The position numbers and the translations under genes were made by a program. From assembly GCA_947464015.1 (NCBI GenBank), contig CANHVE010000004.1, forward strand, positions 1 through 36,403: a DNA stretch of 36,403 nt, written 5' to 3'. Shown piece after piece: positions 17,296-27,932 of the stretch. Positions within the stretch are counted from its first letter, which is position 1. The number at the start of each line of letters is the position of its first letter. The notes under the pieces are model-generated. The model did no database searches and was not told where the DNA came from. It saw only the letters and a program-made list of their open reading frames with translations. The stretch is from Saprospirales bacterium. GTDB lineage: Bacteria > Bacteroidota > Bacteroidia > Chitinophagales > CAMDFR01.

Positions 17296-20073
17296 ATGGC
17301 AAAGCAAGAGGAAAGTATTATTATTAAAGGTGCTCGTGAGCATAATCTAAAAAATGTAGATTTAACATTACCTAAAAACAAATTAATTGTTTTTACAGGT
17401 GTTTCAGGTAGTGGTAAATCTTCTTTATGCATGGATACTTTATATGCAGAAGGGCAGCGCAGATATGTAGAGAGCTTGTCATCATATGCTCGTCAGTTCT
17501 TGATGAGAATGAATAAACCAGATGTAGATTATATCAAAGGGATAACGCCTGCGATTGCTATCGAACAAAAAGTGAGTACTCGTACAACAAGAAGTACTGT
17601 TGGTACACTCACAGAAATATATGATTATTTAAGACTGTTATATGCTCGTGTGGGTAAAACCATTTCACCAATAAGTGGTAAAGAAGTCAAAAAACATGAA
17701 GTGAAAGATGTGGTCGATTTTGTGTTTTCGTATGCAGCCGATACCAAAGTGCAGTTGTTTGCGCCAATTCAACTGAAAAGAAAAATTGAAGATGAGTTGA
17801 ACATACTTATGCAAAAAGGTTTTACACGAGTATTATATAAAAAAGAGTTATATAAAATTGAAGACTTAGCGCAGCAAGACCTGAAAAAAAATAAAGAGGA
17901 TTCTTTATGGATCTTAATCGATAGAGTGGTTGCTGAAAATACCGAAGATAATCATTCTCGAGTGGCTGATTCAGTACAAACCTGTTTCTATGAAGGTAAT
18001 GGAGAATGTATAGTAGATATTGATCAAAAATTTCACATCTTCAATAATAAGTTTGAATTGGATGGAATGCGTTTTGAAGAACCCACTCAGCATTTCTTTA
18101 ATTTCAATAATCCATATGGTGCATGTAAAACCTGTGAGGGTTTTGGAACTGTTATCGGTATTGATGAGGATTTAATTATTCCAGATAAAAATTTATCGGT
18201 TTATGAAGGAGCCATCGCTTGTTGGAAAGGCGAAAAAATGAAAGAGTGGAATGAACGATTAATTAAACATGGAATTAAATTCGATTTCCCAATTCACAGA
18301 TCGATTAAAGATTTAACTAAAGCAGAGAAACAATTACTATGGACTGGTAATGAATATTTTCAAGGACTTACAGAGTTTTTTAAGTTTTTAGAAGCAGAGA
18401 GTTATAAAATTCAATATCGTGTAATGTTATCTCGATATAGAGGTCGAACTACCTGTAATGATTGTCAGGGCTCCCGTTTACGCGCAGATAGTAATTATGT
18501 TAAAGTTGGAGATATGACACTTTCAGATTTGCTGATGACTCCTATTGATGAAGCTTATGAGTTTTTCGATAAAATTAAATTAAGCAAACAAGATCAACAT
18601 ATTGCTGATCGTATTATTGTCGAAATAAAAAATCGATTGAAAGTAATGGTCGAGATTGGACTAGGCTATCTAACGCTTAATCGTTTTTCAAATACATTAA
18701 GTGGTGGTGAAACACAACGTATCAATCTTACTCGTATATTAGGAAGTAATCTTACCGATAGCTTATACATGCTGGATGAACCTAGTATTGGCCTACATCC
18801 TAAAGATACTGAAAAACTAATTATGGTGATTAAACAATTGCGTGATATGGGCAATACCGTAATTGTGGTAGAGCATGATGAAGAAATGATACGCGAAGCA
18901 GATTTTCTAGTAGATATGGGTCCTTATGCAGGTGTGAATGGAGGTGAAGTAGTGTTTAGCGGACATGCAAAAGATTTGAAATCGGTTATTGAAACCAGTC
19001 TTACAGCTCAATATATGTTGGGTAAACAAGTGATAGAAGTTCCAAAAACGAGAAGAAAATTTATCAATAGTATAGAAATTACAGGAGCATCACATCATAA
19101 TTTAAAAAACATAGATGTCAAATTTCCATTACAAGCTTTAACCATTGTAACAGGAGTTTCGGGGAGTGGTAAAACTACTTTAGTTAAAAAAATACTATAT
19201 CCTTTAATAGCTAATTTAACAGAAGATAATTCAGGTGAAAAGCCAGGTTTCTATAAAGATTTAAAAGGAGAGTATAATCAAATTAAACAAGTAGAATTAA
19301 TTGATCAAAATCCATTAGGCAGAACTTCTAGAAGTAATGCAGTGACCTATACAAAAAGTTATGATGCCATACGAGAGTTATTTTCGCAACAACAACTTTC
19401 GAAGTTACGTGGATTTAAACCCAAAGATTTTTCGTTTAATGTTGAAGGTGGTAGATGTGAGACTTGTAAAGGAGATGGAGAGATAGTAGTTGAAATGCAA
19501 TTCTTAGCTGATGTACATTTAGTTTGCGATAGTTGTAAAGGAAAACGATTTAAAGACGATGTGTTAGAAGTAACCTATAAAGACAAAAATATTTTCGAAG
19601 TATTGAGTATGAGTATCGATGAAGCGATGGAGTTTTTTATTCATCATGCAGATATTCGATTACGTATAAAACCATTACAAGATATTGGATTGGGATATAT
19701 TACCTTGGGTCAAAGTACCTCTACGCTGAGTGGTGGTGAAGCACAGCGATTAAAGTTAGCATCATTTCTTGGTAAAGGGGCTGTAACACATCCAGTTCTA
19801 TTTATTTTCGATGAACCTACTACTGGGTTACATTTTTATGATGTTCAAAAATTATTATACGCTTTTGATGCATTGATAAAATTAGGTCATACCTTAGTGG
19901 TCATTGAACATAATTTGGATGTGATTAAATGTGCAGATTGGCTAATTGATTTAGGTCCTGAGGGAGGTAAAAATGGTGGAGACCTTATTTTTCAAGGTGT
20001 TCCAGAAGATATATTGACTAATAAAAAAAGTCAAACGGCTCGATTTTTAAAAGAGAAATTAAATTCGAAATAA
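17296..20073 (+). CDS. uvrA: Excinuclease ABC subunit UvrA
   Basis: Two Walker A (GVSGSGKSSL, GVSGSGKTTL), LSGGETQRI and LSGGEAQRL signatures, CxxC zinc modules (CKTCEGFG, CETCKGDG). Confidence 0.98.
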   Translation: MAKQEESIIIKGAREHNLKNVDLTLPKNKLIVFTGVSGSGKSSLCMDTLYAEGQRRYVESLSSYARQFLMRMNKPDVDYIKGITPAIAIEQKVSTRTTRSTVGTLTEIYDYLRLLYARVGKTISPISGKEVKKHEVKDVVDFVFSYAADTKVQLFAPIQLKRKIEDELNILMQKGFTRVLYKKELYKIEDLAQQDLKKNKEDSLWILIDRVVAENTEDNHSRVADSVQTCFYEGNGECIVDIDQKFHIFNNKFELDGMRFEEPTQHFFNFNNPYGACKTCEGFGTVIGIDEDLIIPDKNLSVYEGAIACWKGEKMKEWNERLIKHGIKFDFPIHRSIKDLTKAEKQLLWTGNEYFQGLTEFFKFLEAESYKIQYRVMLSRYRGRTTCNDCQGSRLRADSNYVKVGDMTLSDLLMTPIDEAYEFFDKIKLSKQDQHIADRIIVEIKNRLKVMVEIGLGYLTLNRFSNTLSGGETQRINLTRILGSNLTDSLYMLDEPSIGLHPKDTEKLIMVIKQLRDMGNTVIVVEHDEEMIREADFLVDMGPYAGVNGGEVVFSGHAKDLKSVIETSLTAQYMLGKQVIEVPKTRRKFINSIEITGASHHNLKNIDVKFPLQALTIVTGVSGSGKTTLVKKILYPLIANLTEDNSGEKPGFYKDLKGEYNQIKQVELIDQNPLGRTSRSNAVTYTKSYDAIRELFSQQQLSKLRGFKPKDFSFNVEGGRCETCKGDGEIVVEMQFLADVHLVCDSCKGKRFKDDVLEVTYKDKNIFEVLSMSIDEAMEFFIHHADIRLRIKPLQDIGLGYITLGQSTSTLSGGEAQRLKLASFLGKGAVTHPVLFIFDEPTTGLHFYDVQKLLYAFDALIKLGHTLVVIEHNLDVIKCADWLIDLGPEGGKNGGDLIFQGVPEDILTNKKSQTARFLKEKLNSK

Positions 20074-20099
20074 GTAAAATATTTAAATATTTTTAAATA

Positions 20100-21812
20100 G
20101 TGAAAAAAATACAACTGATACTATTATTCGTTTTTTGTTTTTTTATTTCTAATGCCCTAGATTTAAAAGGATTGGTAGTAGATAATGATACGAAACTTCC
20201 TATAAGTGGTGCTTTGATTCGAATTATGATCAATGGAGTAGAAACGGGAAAAACAAACACCTCTGCTGATGGCAATTTTACTATTGCTTTGCAAAGAGAT
20301 GTAGTATACAAAGTGTATATAGATAAAAAAGGATATGAGCAAATTCGATTAGATATCTCTACGAAATTCTCAAGTACTATCAATGAAATACCTGCTTTAG
20401 ATATTGCACTTATTAAAGTAAAAACTCCTGTAGCAAGCACTACTACAAATACTACTACTCCTACCACCACCACCACATCTAATACTGCACCTAGTATTGT
20501 TTTAAAAGGCAAAGTATACAACCAAGTAATTGGAGGAATGGCAGGTGCAGAAGTAATATTAAAAAACAATATTACAGGTGTTGTTCAAAAAGATATTACT
20601 ATTGAAAATGGAAATTATGCATTTACACTTGAGGCTAATAAAAATTATACTTTAACTGTTACATCTACAAGTACACAACCGAATTATAATTATGAGAGCT
20701 ATTTAATTTCAACATTAGGTGTAAGTTCTAGTGTTCAAATAGTACGTAATTTTGAAAACAAAGGAGAAATTTATCAAGAAATTACAGCAAATAAAGAAAA
20801 TAATACTCCAGCAGTTATAGTAGTTAAGAAAACAAAAAAGAATAAAAAAGAGATTGTTGCTCGTAATATTGTTGTGAAAATTACAGATGTTAATCCGAAA
20901 GAAAAAGAAGATAAGAGAACGATAATTGATAGTACTAAAATCAAACAGCAAGAAGAGAAAAAAAAGGAAGAATTAAGATTAGCTGAAGCAAAAAAAATTG
21001 CGGATCAAAAAATGATTGATGAAAAATTGGCACAATTAGCACTCGAGAAAAAACAATTAGATGAGCAAAAGAAATTAGCAGAAGACAAAAAACTTCAAAA
21101 TCAAAATGCTAAGGAACAAGAAAAACAATTAGCTATTGAGAAAAAATTAGCAGAACAAAAATTAATAGAAGATCAAGCGAAAGAAGCACAAAGATTGGCT
21201 GAAGAAAAAAGAATAGCTGAAGAAAAGGCACTCGAAGATAAAAAACAAATACAAATTGCCTATAACAAATATCTAGATTCTATTGTAGCGTATAGTGGAC
21301 CACGTTTTATGCATAGTTCTAAAACGAAAGAAGATATAGCTAGAGAATCAAAAATATCTGCTAACTATATGGGGGATGTAGTAAAAGATACTATTGTAGA
21401 CTCGCCGATTACAAGCAAAGCTCTTTTACCTATTACAGTAGATGAAAATCGCACCCCTGTAATAGAAAATAAAATATATTTTGGTCCAGGGAAAGCGATA
21501 TTAGATGAGGAAGCCAAAAAATATTTATTAGAAATGTCTAATAAATTAATTGGGAATCTAAATTTAAAGTTAACTATTTCTGTACATGCCGATGCTAACG
21601 ATGAAGCTAGTGTAGCAGATTATATATGTAAACTACGAACAAAAAATATTACCGATTTATTGTTACATAAATACAATGTAAACTTTTCACAATTAGTAAT
21701 AAGAAGTGCAGGTAGTGCACAAGGTGCAAATACTTGTAAAAAAGGAGATGCTAATTGTACAGAATTAGATCATCAAATGAATCGTAGAGTTGAGGTGTCT
21801 CTTAATCCTTAA
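20100..21812 (+). CDS. OmpA-family protein with carboxypeptidase-regulatory-like repeats, Thr-rich linker, charged coiled coil and OmpA C-terminal domain
   Basis: GTG start with signal peptide; GLVVDNDTKLPISGALIRI and GKVYNQVIGGMAGAEVIL modules; K/E/A/Q-rich ~100-aa helix; C-terminus IYFGPGKAILDEEAKKYL...NRRVEVSL. Confidence 0.85.
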   Translation: MKKIQLILLFVFCFFISNALDLKGLVVDNDTKLPISGALIRIMINGVETGKTNTSADGNFTIALQRDVVYKVYIDKKGYEQIRLDISTKFSSTINEIPALDIALIKVKTPVASTTTNTTTPTTTTTSNTAPSIVLKGKVYNQVIGGMAGAEVILKNNITGVVQKDITIENGNYAFTLEANKNYTLTVTSTSTQPNYNYESYLISTLGVSSSVQIVRNFENKGEIYQEITANKENNTPAVIVVKKTKKNKKEIVARNIVVKITDVNPKEKEDKRTIIDSTKIKQQEEKKKEELRLAEAKKIADQKMIDEKLAQLALEKKQLDEQKKLAEDKKLQNQNAKEQEKQLAIEKKLAEQKLIEDQAKEAQRLAEEKRIAEEKALEDKKQIQIAYNKYLDSIVAYSGPRFMHSSKTKEDIARESKISANYMGDVVKDTIVDSPITSKALLPITVDENRTPVIENKIYFGPGKAILDEEAKKYLLEMSNKLIGNLNLKLTISVHADANDEASVADYICKLRTKNITDLLLHKYNVNFSQLVIRSAGSAQGANTCKKGDANCTELDHQMNRRVEVSLNP

Positions 21813-23299
21813 TTCTTACTCCAACTAACAGCACCGTCTTTTTCATCTTTCACTTGAATTTGTAAGGCAGCTAGTTTATCTCTAATCAAATCAGAGGTAC
21901 TCCAATTTTTATTGGTGCGTGCTTCTTTACGCATTTCTAATATCAAGTCCATCAATCCATTTGTAACAGAGTTATCAGCATTGTCGATTATCTTCAAGCC
22001 TAATACATCTTCAAAATATACTTTAAATGCTGATTGTAATGATTGAAGTGTAGTTTTATGAATGGTTAAATTTTCATGCTTTATTTTATTGATATAACTA
22101 GCCAATTCAAATAATACCGCTATTGTTTTTGGGGTATTAAAATCATCGTCCATATTTACTTTTAACAATGCAATCTGATTTGAAATCTCTTCATCAATAG
22201 CAGTAAGTGAATCACTAGAATTAAATTTTGTCGCATCAAATTCAGTTACCAATTTAAAAGCTTCACTTAGTCTAGCATAGCCTTTTTCAGCGGCTTGTAG
22301 TGCTTCATTTGAAAAATCTAAAGTACTGCTATAATGGGTTTGCATCATGAAAAATCTCACCACACTTGGGCTATAACCTTTTTCTAGTAAAGGGTGAGTA
22401 CCTGCAAATAGTTCCATAGGTAAAAATGAATTGCCTTTTGATTTACTCATCTTTTCGCCATTTACGGTAAGCATATTGGTATGTATCCAATAACGTACTG
22501 GATCTATACCATCTGCACCAACACTTTGGGCTATTTCACATTCATGATGAGGAAACTTAATATCATTACCACCTGCATGAATATCAAATTCTTTCCCTAA
22601 GTATTTAGTGCTCATCACCGAACATTCTAAATGCCAGCCCGGCACTCCCTCACCCCATGGTGAATTCCATTTTTGTATATGTTGTGGAGTTACTGCTTTC
22701 CAAATACTAAAATCAGCGAAATATTTTTTTTCTTCTTGTCCGTCTAAATCCCTGGTGGTTTCTAATTGTTCATCTATTTTTCTACCACTCAGTTTTCCAT
22801 AATTATATTTCTCAGCATATTTTCTTACATCAAAATAAACACTTCCATTTACCACATATCCATATCCGTTATCAATAATACGTTGAACCATTTCTATTTG
22901 TTCTAATATATGCCCTGTTGCTGTTGGTTCTATACTAGGAGGTAATAAATTAAATAGTTTACAAACTTCATGAAAATTTACGGTGTATTTTTGAACTACT
23001 TCCATGGGTTCAATTTGCTCTAATCGAGCTCTATCTCCAATACGATCCATATCCTCGCCCGAATCTGTGGTGATATGTCCAGCATCAGTTATATTGCGCA
23101 CATAACGCACTTTATAACCACAATGCATTAAGTATCTGTACATCATATCAAATGAGGTAAAAGAACGTAAATTTCCTAGATGAACTTCACTATATACCGT
23201 TGGTCCACAGGCATAAAATCCAACAAAAGGAGGGTTTAACGGAATAAATTCTTCTTTTTTTCTACTTAATGAATTGTATATAACTAATCTTGATTCCAT
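21809..23299 (-). CDS. cysS: Cysteinyl-tRNA synthetase
   Basis: YACGPTVYSEVHLGNLRSF (HIGH-like HLGN), WHLECSVMS, HAGGNDIKFPHHECEIAQS, KMSKSKGN. The ATG at 23299 (MESRLVIYNSL) is preferred to the supplied 23314. Confidence 0.97.
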   Translation of the reverse strand: MESRLVIYNSLSRKKEEFIPLNPPFVGFYACGPTVYSEVHLGNLRSFTSFDMMYRYLMHCGYKVRYVRNITDAGHITTDSGEDMDRIGDRARLEQIEPMEVVQKYTVNFHEVCKLFNLLPPSIEPTATGHILEQIEMVQRIIDNGYGYVVNGSVYFDVRKYAEKYNYGKLSGRKIDEQLETTRDLDGQEEKKYFADFSIWKAVTPQHIQKWNSPWGEGVPGWHLECSVMSTKYLGKEFDIHAGGNDIKFPHHECEIAQSVGADGIDPVRYWIHTNMLTVNGEKMSKSKGNSFLPMELFAGTHPLLEKGYSPSVVRFFMMQTHYSSTLDFSNEALQAAEKGYARLSEAFKLVTEFDATKFNSSDSLTAIDEEISNQIALLKVNMDDDFNTPKTIAVLFELASYINKIKHENLTIHKTTLQSLQSAFKVYFEDVLGLKIIDNADNSVTNGLMDLILEMRKEARTNKNWSTSDLIRDKLAALQIQVKDEKDGAVSWSKN

Positions 23300-23344
23300 G
23301 TAGTAAAGATACAATAGATGAAATAAATGAAAACAATTTTATTC

Positions 23345-24421
23345 TTACTTTAAGCTAAAAGTGCTGATAATAGGATAGTGATCGCTATAGTCTTTTTCTA
23401 TAGTTTTATACGAATTGATTTGAATGGCTGCGTCAAATAATAAATAATCGATACGTAATGTTGGAATTATTTTCGAATAGGTTCTACCAAAACCAAAACC
23501 GTTTTGAACATGAGCATCATGCATATTTTTAGAAAGCTTTTGATAGGTATATGAAACGGGAGGGTCATTGAAATCGCCACAGATAATCTTAGGGTTTTCA
23601 CAGGCATTGATACTCTCAAGTACTTCGTTCACTTGTTTTCCTCTTTTGACAGCTGCATTTTTAATTTTTCGTAAAATATTCTCTGTTTTTTGAGAATTCG
23701 TTTCTTGGTTTTCTTGAATTTGGTCGATATACTTATAATCATTATAACCGAAATGAATAGATTGCATATGTACATTATATACACGAACTATTTGATTTTT
23801 AATTTTAATATCTGTATAAATACAAGTATTTCCAGTGCTATTATAAAAATCAATTTTATCTTGATCAATAATTGGATATTTGCTTAAAGTGATAATACCC
23901 CAAGTACGTAATCCTTTCTTGCCTTTGATACTAACCGTTTTGCCATAATAACTATACTTAAAACCTAAGGTTTTCTTTAAATCTTCAATATTATTAAATC
24001 GCATAGTATCATTATAAAATTCTTGTAAACAAAGAATATCTGGCGCTTCTTCTTTCAATAAATCAAACATTTTTTGTCTAGTCTCTTTATTATGACTCCA
24101 ATTATACAAGTCGAAATTTCGAACATTATAGGATATGATTTTAATGTCCTTTTCTTTATTCTCATGTGTAGAGATGGTGAATGTGCGATGTAAAAATGGA
24201 AATGTAAATAATAATGGAATTAATGAAACTAGAGAATACTTTTTATTTTTGGTTAATAACCAAAATAAAACTAAAAAAATATTGATACATACAAAAAATG
24301 GGAAAATAAAACCTAAAAATGCCAATGGCCAATAGTAGGATGGATTTACAAAACAACCAATAGTAGTAGCTAATAAACTAATACCACAGATAATATTGAT
24401 AAATACTAAAAACTTTTTCAC
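23345..24421 (-). CDS. Endonuclease/exonuclease/phosphatase family protein (membrane-anchored)
   Basis: SYNVRNFD, DILCLQEFYND, IICGDFNDPP, RIDYLLFD, SDHYPI motifs following N-terminal TM segments. Confidence 0.92.
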   Translation of the reverse strand: MKKFLVFINIICGISLLATTIGCFVNPSYYWPLAFLGFIFPFFVCINIFLVLFWLLTKNKKYSLVSLIPLLFTFPFLHRTFTISTHENKEKDIKIISYNVRNFDLYNWSHNKETRQKMFDLLKEEAPDILCLQEFYNDTMRFNNIEDLKKTLGFKYSYYGKTVSIKGKKGLRTWGIITLSKYPIIDQDKIDFYNSTGNTCIYTDIKIKNQIVRVYNVHMQSIHFGYNDYKYIDQIQENQETNSQKTENILRKIKNAAVKRGKQVNEVLESINACENPKIICGDFNDPPVSYTYQKLSKNMHDAHVQNGFGFGRTYSKIIPTLRIDYLLFDAAIQINSYKTIEKDYSDHYPIISTFSLK

Positions 24422-24471
24422 TTAACGAATATACAATCTTTTGAAAAAAAATAAAGAGACGAAATAAAATA

Positions 24472-25371
24472 TTATGATTCGTTGCTGTATTTGAATAAGA
24501 ATTCTTTTTCCGCAGCACTAAGACTATCATATCCACTTTTACTAATCTTATCTAAGATAATATCTAATTCTTTTTGTTTTGAAAGTTCTCTTTTAGGTGC
24601 TTTTTTAGTATTCAAATCACTATAAACTACTTTCATTTTATTTTTTCTAGAGAATAAATTTGTTACCCATTCTAAAAATCGATTAAGGGGTTTCGAAAAA
24701 TCATTCCCATTTTGTAATTGCTTAATAAATATATATCCAAATAAGGCACCTCCTAAATGTGCTATACTTCCACCAACATTGCTGAAAGTAGGAATAGATA
24801 CTAAATTGATTAATATCAATGCTAATGCGATATACCTGATTTGTACATTTCCAATTATAAATAATCGAACTTCAGCTGTGGGACTGATCGTTGCCGCGGC
24901 TACTATAATAGCTGCTATTCCAGCAGATGCACCAATCAAAGAAGTGTTTGCATCTAAATTAGGTAAAATAGAAAATGTAATGATACTAATGAATGCACCA
25001 CTTAATCCACCAAAAAGATATAAGGATAACGTTTTAGAATTGCCCACTACATTCTCTAAGATTTGTCCAAACCAATACAAACTAAGCATGTTAAAAAACA
25101 AATGAAATAATCCATAATGAACAAATTGATAGGTAATAATAGTATAAGGTAAATAAATGAAATTTAGAAAATTTAAAGGCATTTCGATGTATTTCCCTAC
25201 ATATAAATGAAATTGAGTACTGATGATTTCAGGACCAGCACCAGACAACATAAAACCAAGTTTGATAATATTTAGAATTAGAAATACCACTACATTAATC
25301 ACAATAAGCTGTATCAACTTATTGCCATAATGGAAAGCATTTTTAATATCATCAAATATACTCGTAAACAT
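24472..25371 (-). CDS. Rhomboid family intramembrane serine protease
   Basis: HLFFNMLSLYWFG, LIGASAGIAAI (catalytic Ser), SIAHLGGALFGY (catalytic His). Confidence 0.92.
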   Translation of the reverse strand: MFTSIFDDIKNAFHYGNKLIQLIVINVVVFLILNIIKLGFMLSGAGPEIISTQFHLYVGKYIEMPLNFLNFIYLPYTIITYQFVHYGLFHLFFNMLSLYWFGQILENVVGNSKTLSLYLFGGLSGAFISIITFSILPNLDANTSLIGASAGIAAIIVAAATISPTAEVRLFIIGNVQIRYIALALILINLVSIPTFSNVGGSIAHLGGALFGYIFIKQLQNGNDFSKPLNRFLEWVTNLFSRKNKMKVVYSDLNTKKAPKRELSKQKELDIILDKISKSGYDSLSAAEKEFLFKYSNES

Positions 25372-25386
25372 TTTATTGTTTTTTAA

Positions 25387-26109
25387 TTACCAAAAAGTTG
25401 TTCGGTTTCTTTTCCAAATTTGGACCATGATAAATCCTGTAATTGCTCCTCCAATATGAGCAAAATGGGCTATATTATCGCCATATCCAAATAAGGAGGT
25501 TCCTTTAAATCCTAAATAAAAATCAATACATACCAATGCACCAATGACATATTTTGCTTTTATAGGAATAGGTATAAAAAATATAAATAATTCTTGATTG
25601 GGAAACAATAATGCAAATGCGGCGAATACCCCAAAGATAGCACCAGAAGCACCTACAGCCACACTTATAGTACCGTTTAGTTTTACCTTTTGTAAAGCAG
25701 TTAATGTATCTGGATTATAAATAAAAGATTGACATGCCTGATATACTTGAAAGGCTTGTGCTAATTCATGCATCAATGCAGCACCCAAACCACATATCAA
25801 ATAAAAAATCAAAAATCTTTTGGCACCCCACACTTTTTCAAGTATTACACCTAATGAAAATAATGAAAACATATTAAAGAAAATATGCGACACACTAGCA
25901 TGCATAAAAAAATGAGTCACAATCTGCCATGGTCTAAAATCAGGACTTCCAAAATAATGTAATCCAAGTTTATAATTCAATGTTTTTTCAAATTCGCCAG
26001 TATAGGCAAATTGATTATCATAGATAAACATCAACACAAACATGATGACATTAATAATAATAATATTTTTTATAACTGGAGTTTCAGTAAAAATGGATAA
26101 TCTTCTCAT
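25387..26109 (-). CDS. Rhomboid family intramembrane serine protease (second copy)
   Basis: HIFFNMFSLFSLG, AVGASGAIFGVFAAF, NIAHFAHIGGAITGF. Confidence 0.93.
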   Translation of the reverse strand: MRRLSIFTETPVIKNIIIINVIMFVLMFIYDNQFAYTGEFEKTLNYKLGLHYFGSPDFRPWQIVTHFFMHASVSHIFFNMFSLFSLGVILEKVWGAKRFLIFYLICGLGAALMHELAQAFQVYQACQSFIYNPDTLTALQKVKLNGTISVAVGASGAIFGVFAAFALLFPNQELFIFFIPIPIKAKYVIGALVCIDFYLGFKGTSLFGYGDNIAHFAHIGGAITGFIMVQIWKRNRTTFW

Positions 26110-26110
26110 T

Positions 26111-27925
26111 TTATTTTTTTAAAAATTTTTCTTGAATCATGTCTAATTCAAATGTAATAAATGTAGGTGTGCCATTTGGAGTACTATAAGGATTTTCACA
26201 TTGAAAAAGTTCCTCTACAATCGTGTTCATTTCATCTGAAGACAGATTTTTACCTACTTTAATACAAGAGCTTTTAGCCAAACTTCTAGCGATATTATCT
26301 CGTGCATTTAACTTTTGAATACTTAAATTGTTTTTATATTGCTCTAATAATTCTTCAATCATTTTCTTTTCGTTCGATACTTGAATATCTACTGGTAAAC
26401 TATGAATCACAAAACTATTTCCTCCAAAATGTTGAATATCGAATCCGAGAGCATTGATATCAGGCAATATTTCTAATAAGATTGCGGCATCTTGTGCAGT
26501 GAATTCAATGTTTTGTGCAAACATTTTTTTCTGACTCATCGATTTGTTTTTAGCAATACTTTGAATATACTTTTCGTATAATATTCGTTCATGCGCTAAA
26601 CTCTGATCTAATAAAATAAATCCAGCTTTGGTTTGTGTAGCTATATAATGTGAATGGATTTGATAATGTTGATTACTCAGCGAAACAGCCGTATCTTGTT
26701 CTATTAGTGAAGCGTTTTCAGTAGCAGGTGTACTTGCATTTTGTGTGGCAGCTATCTTATATAATTCTTCCCAATTGCTTATATTCGAATTTTTAATAAA
26801 ATCTTTTCGGGCATTAAATGATTGGTTGGCACGTTCAACAATCACCTCATCACTTTCTTTTTTGGAAGCAGTTAAGCCAAACGCTTCCCAATTATTAATA
26901 TTAGCTTCTAACTCAAAATCTAAAGTAGGTGCAATGCTATATTGCGCTAATGAATGACGAATTCCAGCATTAACGAAAGTATATACCAATCGATCATCTT
27001 CAAATTTAATCTCTTGTTTGGTTGGATGCACGTTAATATCTATTAAAGCGGGCGCTATATCTATAAAAATACAATAAAAAGGAAATACATCCTTAGGTAT
27101 CATTTCGTCATATGCACGCATTACTGCATGATTTAAATACTGACTTTTTATAAATCGCTTATTGACAAAAATAAATTGTTCTCCCCTTGTTTTCTTTGTT
27201 AAATCAGGTTTTCCGGTAAAACCATACACCGTAATTTGATCTGATTTCTCTTCTAAAGGCACCAACTTACTATTGTAGTTTTCGCCAAAAATATTCACGA
27301 TTCGTTGACGAAGATTGCCACTATTCAAATGAAATATCTCATAATCATTATTGATAAAAGAAAAGGATATAGCAGGATGTGCTAATGCAATACGTTCAAA
27401 TTCATCGATGATATGTTTTAATTCAACCGCATTCGATTTTAAGAAGTTTCTTCTAGCGGGTACATTGTAAAATAAATTTTTAATCGTAAGCTGAGTGCCA
27501 GCCGCACATTCACAAAATGATTGATCAAGTATTTCACTACCTTCGATACTAATATGTATACCAACTGATGCATCATGTGTTTTGGTTTTCAACTCCACTT
27601 GTGCAATAGCTGCTATAGAAGCCATCGCTTCTCCTCTAAATCCCATTGTTTTGATGCTAAACAAATCATCTATATTTCGAATCTTGGAGGTTGCATGTTT
27701 TTCAAAACAAAGTCTTGCATCTGTTTCATTCATGCCAATACCATTATCAATAATTTGGATTAATGTTTTACCCGCTTCTTTAATAATGACTTTTATACTT
27801 GTTGCTCCCGCATCAATACTGTTTTCCATCAATTCCTTTACAGCACTAGCCGGACGTTGAATCACTTCTCCTGCCGCAATTTGATTTGATATATGGTCGG
27901 GTAATAATTTAATTATGCCACTCAT
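26111..27925 (-). CDS. mutL: DNA mismatch repair protein MutL
   Basis: IAAGEVIQRPASAVKELMENSIDAGAT, DNGIGM, TMGFRGEAMASI, GTQLTIKNLFYNVPARRNFLKS. Confidence 0.97.
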   Translation of the reverse strand: MSGIIKLLPDHISNQIAAGEVIQRPASAVKELMENSIDAGATSIKVIIKEAGKTLIQIIDNGIGMNETDARLCFEKHATSKIRNIDDLFSIKTMGFRGEAMASIAAIAQVELKTKTHDASVGIHISIEGSEILDQSFCECAAGTQLTIKNLFYNVPARRNFLKSNAVELKHIIDEFERIALAHPAISFSFINNDYEIFHLNSGNLRQRIVNIFGENYNSKLVPLEEKSDQITVYGFTGKPDLTKKTRGEQFIFVNKRFIKSQYLNHAVMRAYDEMIPKDVFPFYCIFIDIAPALIDINVHPTKQEIKFEDDRLVYTFVNAGIRHSLAQYSIAPTLDFELEANINNWEAFGLTASKKESDEVIVERANQSFNARKDFIKNSNISNWEELYKIAATQNASTPATENASLIEQDTAVSLSNQHYQIHSHYIATQTKAGFILLDQSLAHERILYEKYIQSIAKNKSMSQKKMFAQNIEFTAQDAAILLEILPDINALGFDIQHFGGNSFVIHSLPVDIQVSNEKKMIEELLEQYKNNLSIQKLNARDNIARSLAKSSCIKVGKNLSSDEMNTIVEELFQCENPYSTPNGTPTFITFELDMIQEKFLKK

Positions 27926-27932
27926 GATTTAT

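Noticed and set aside
20093-20569. 158-aa minus-strand ORF (VVVVVGVVVFVVVL...)
   Set aside because: Lies antisense to the OmpA-family gene; the poly-Val run is simply the reverse complement of the Thr-rich linker codons (ACN).
24779-25105. 108-aa plus-strand ORF opposite the rhomboid gene
   Set aside because: Antisense to the conserved catalytic core of the rhomboid; most likely spurious.
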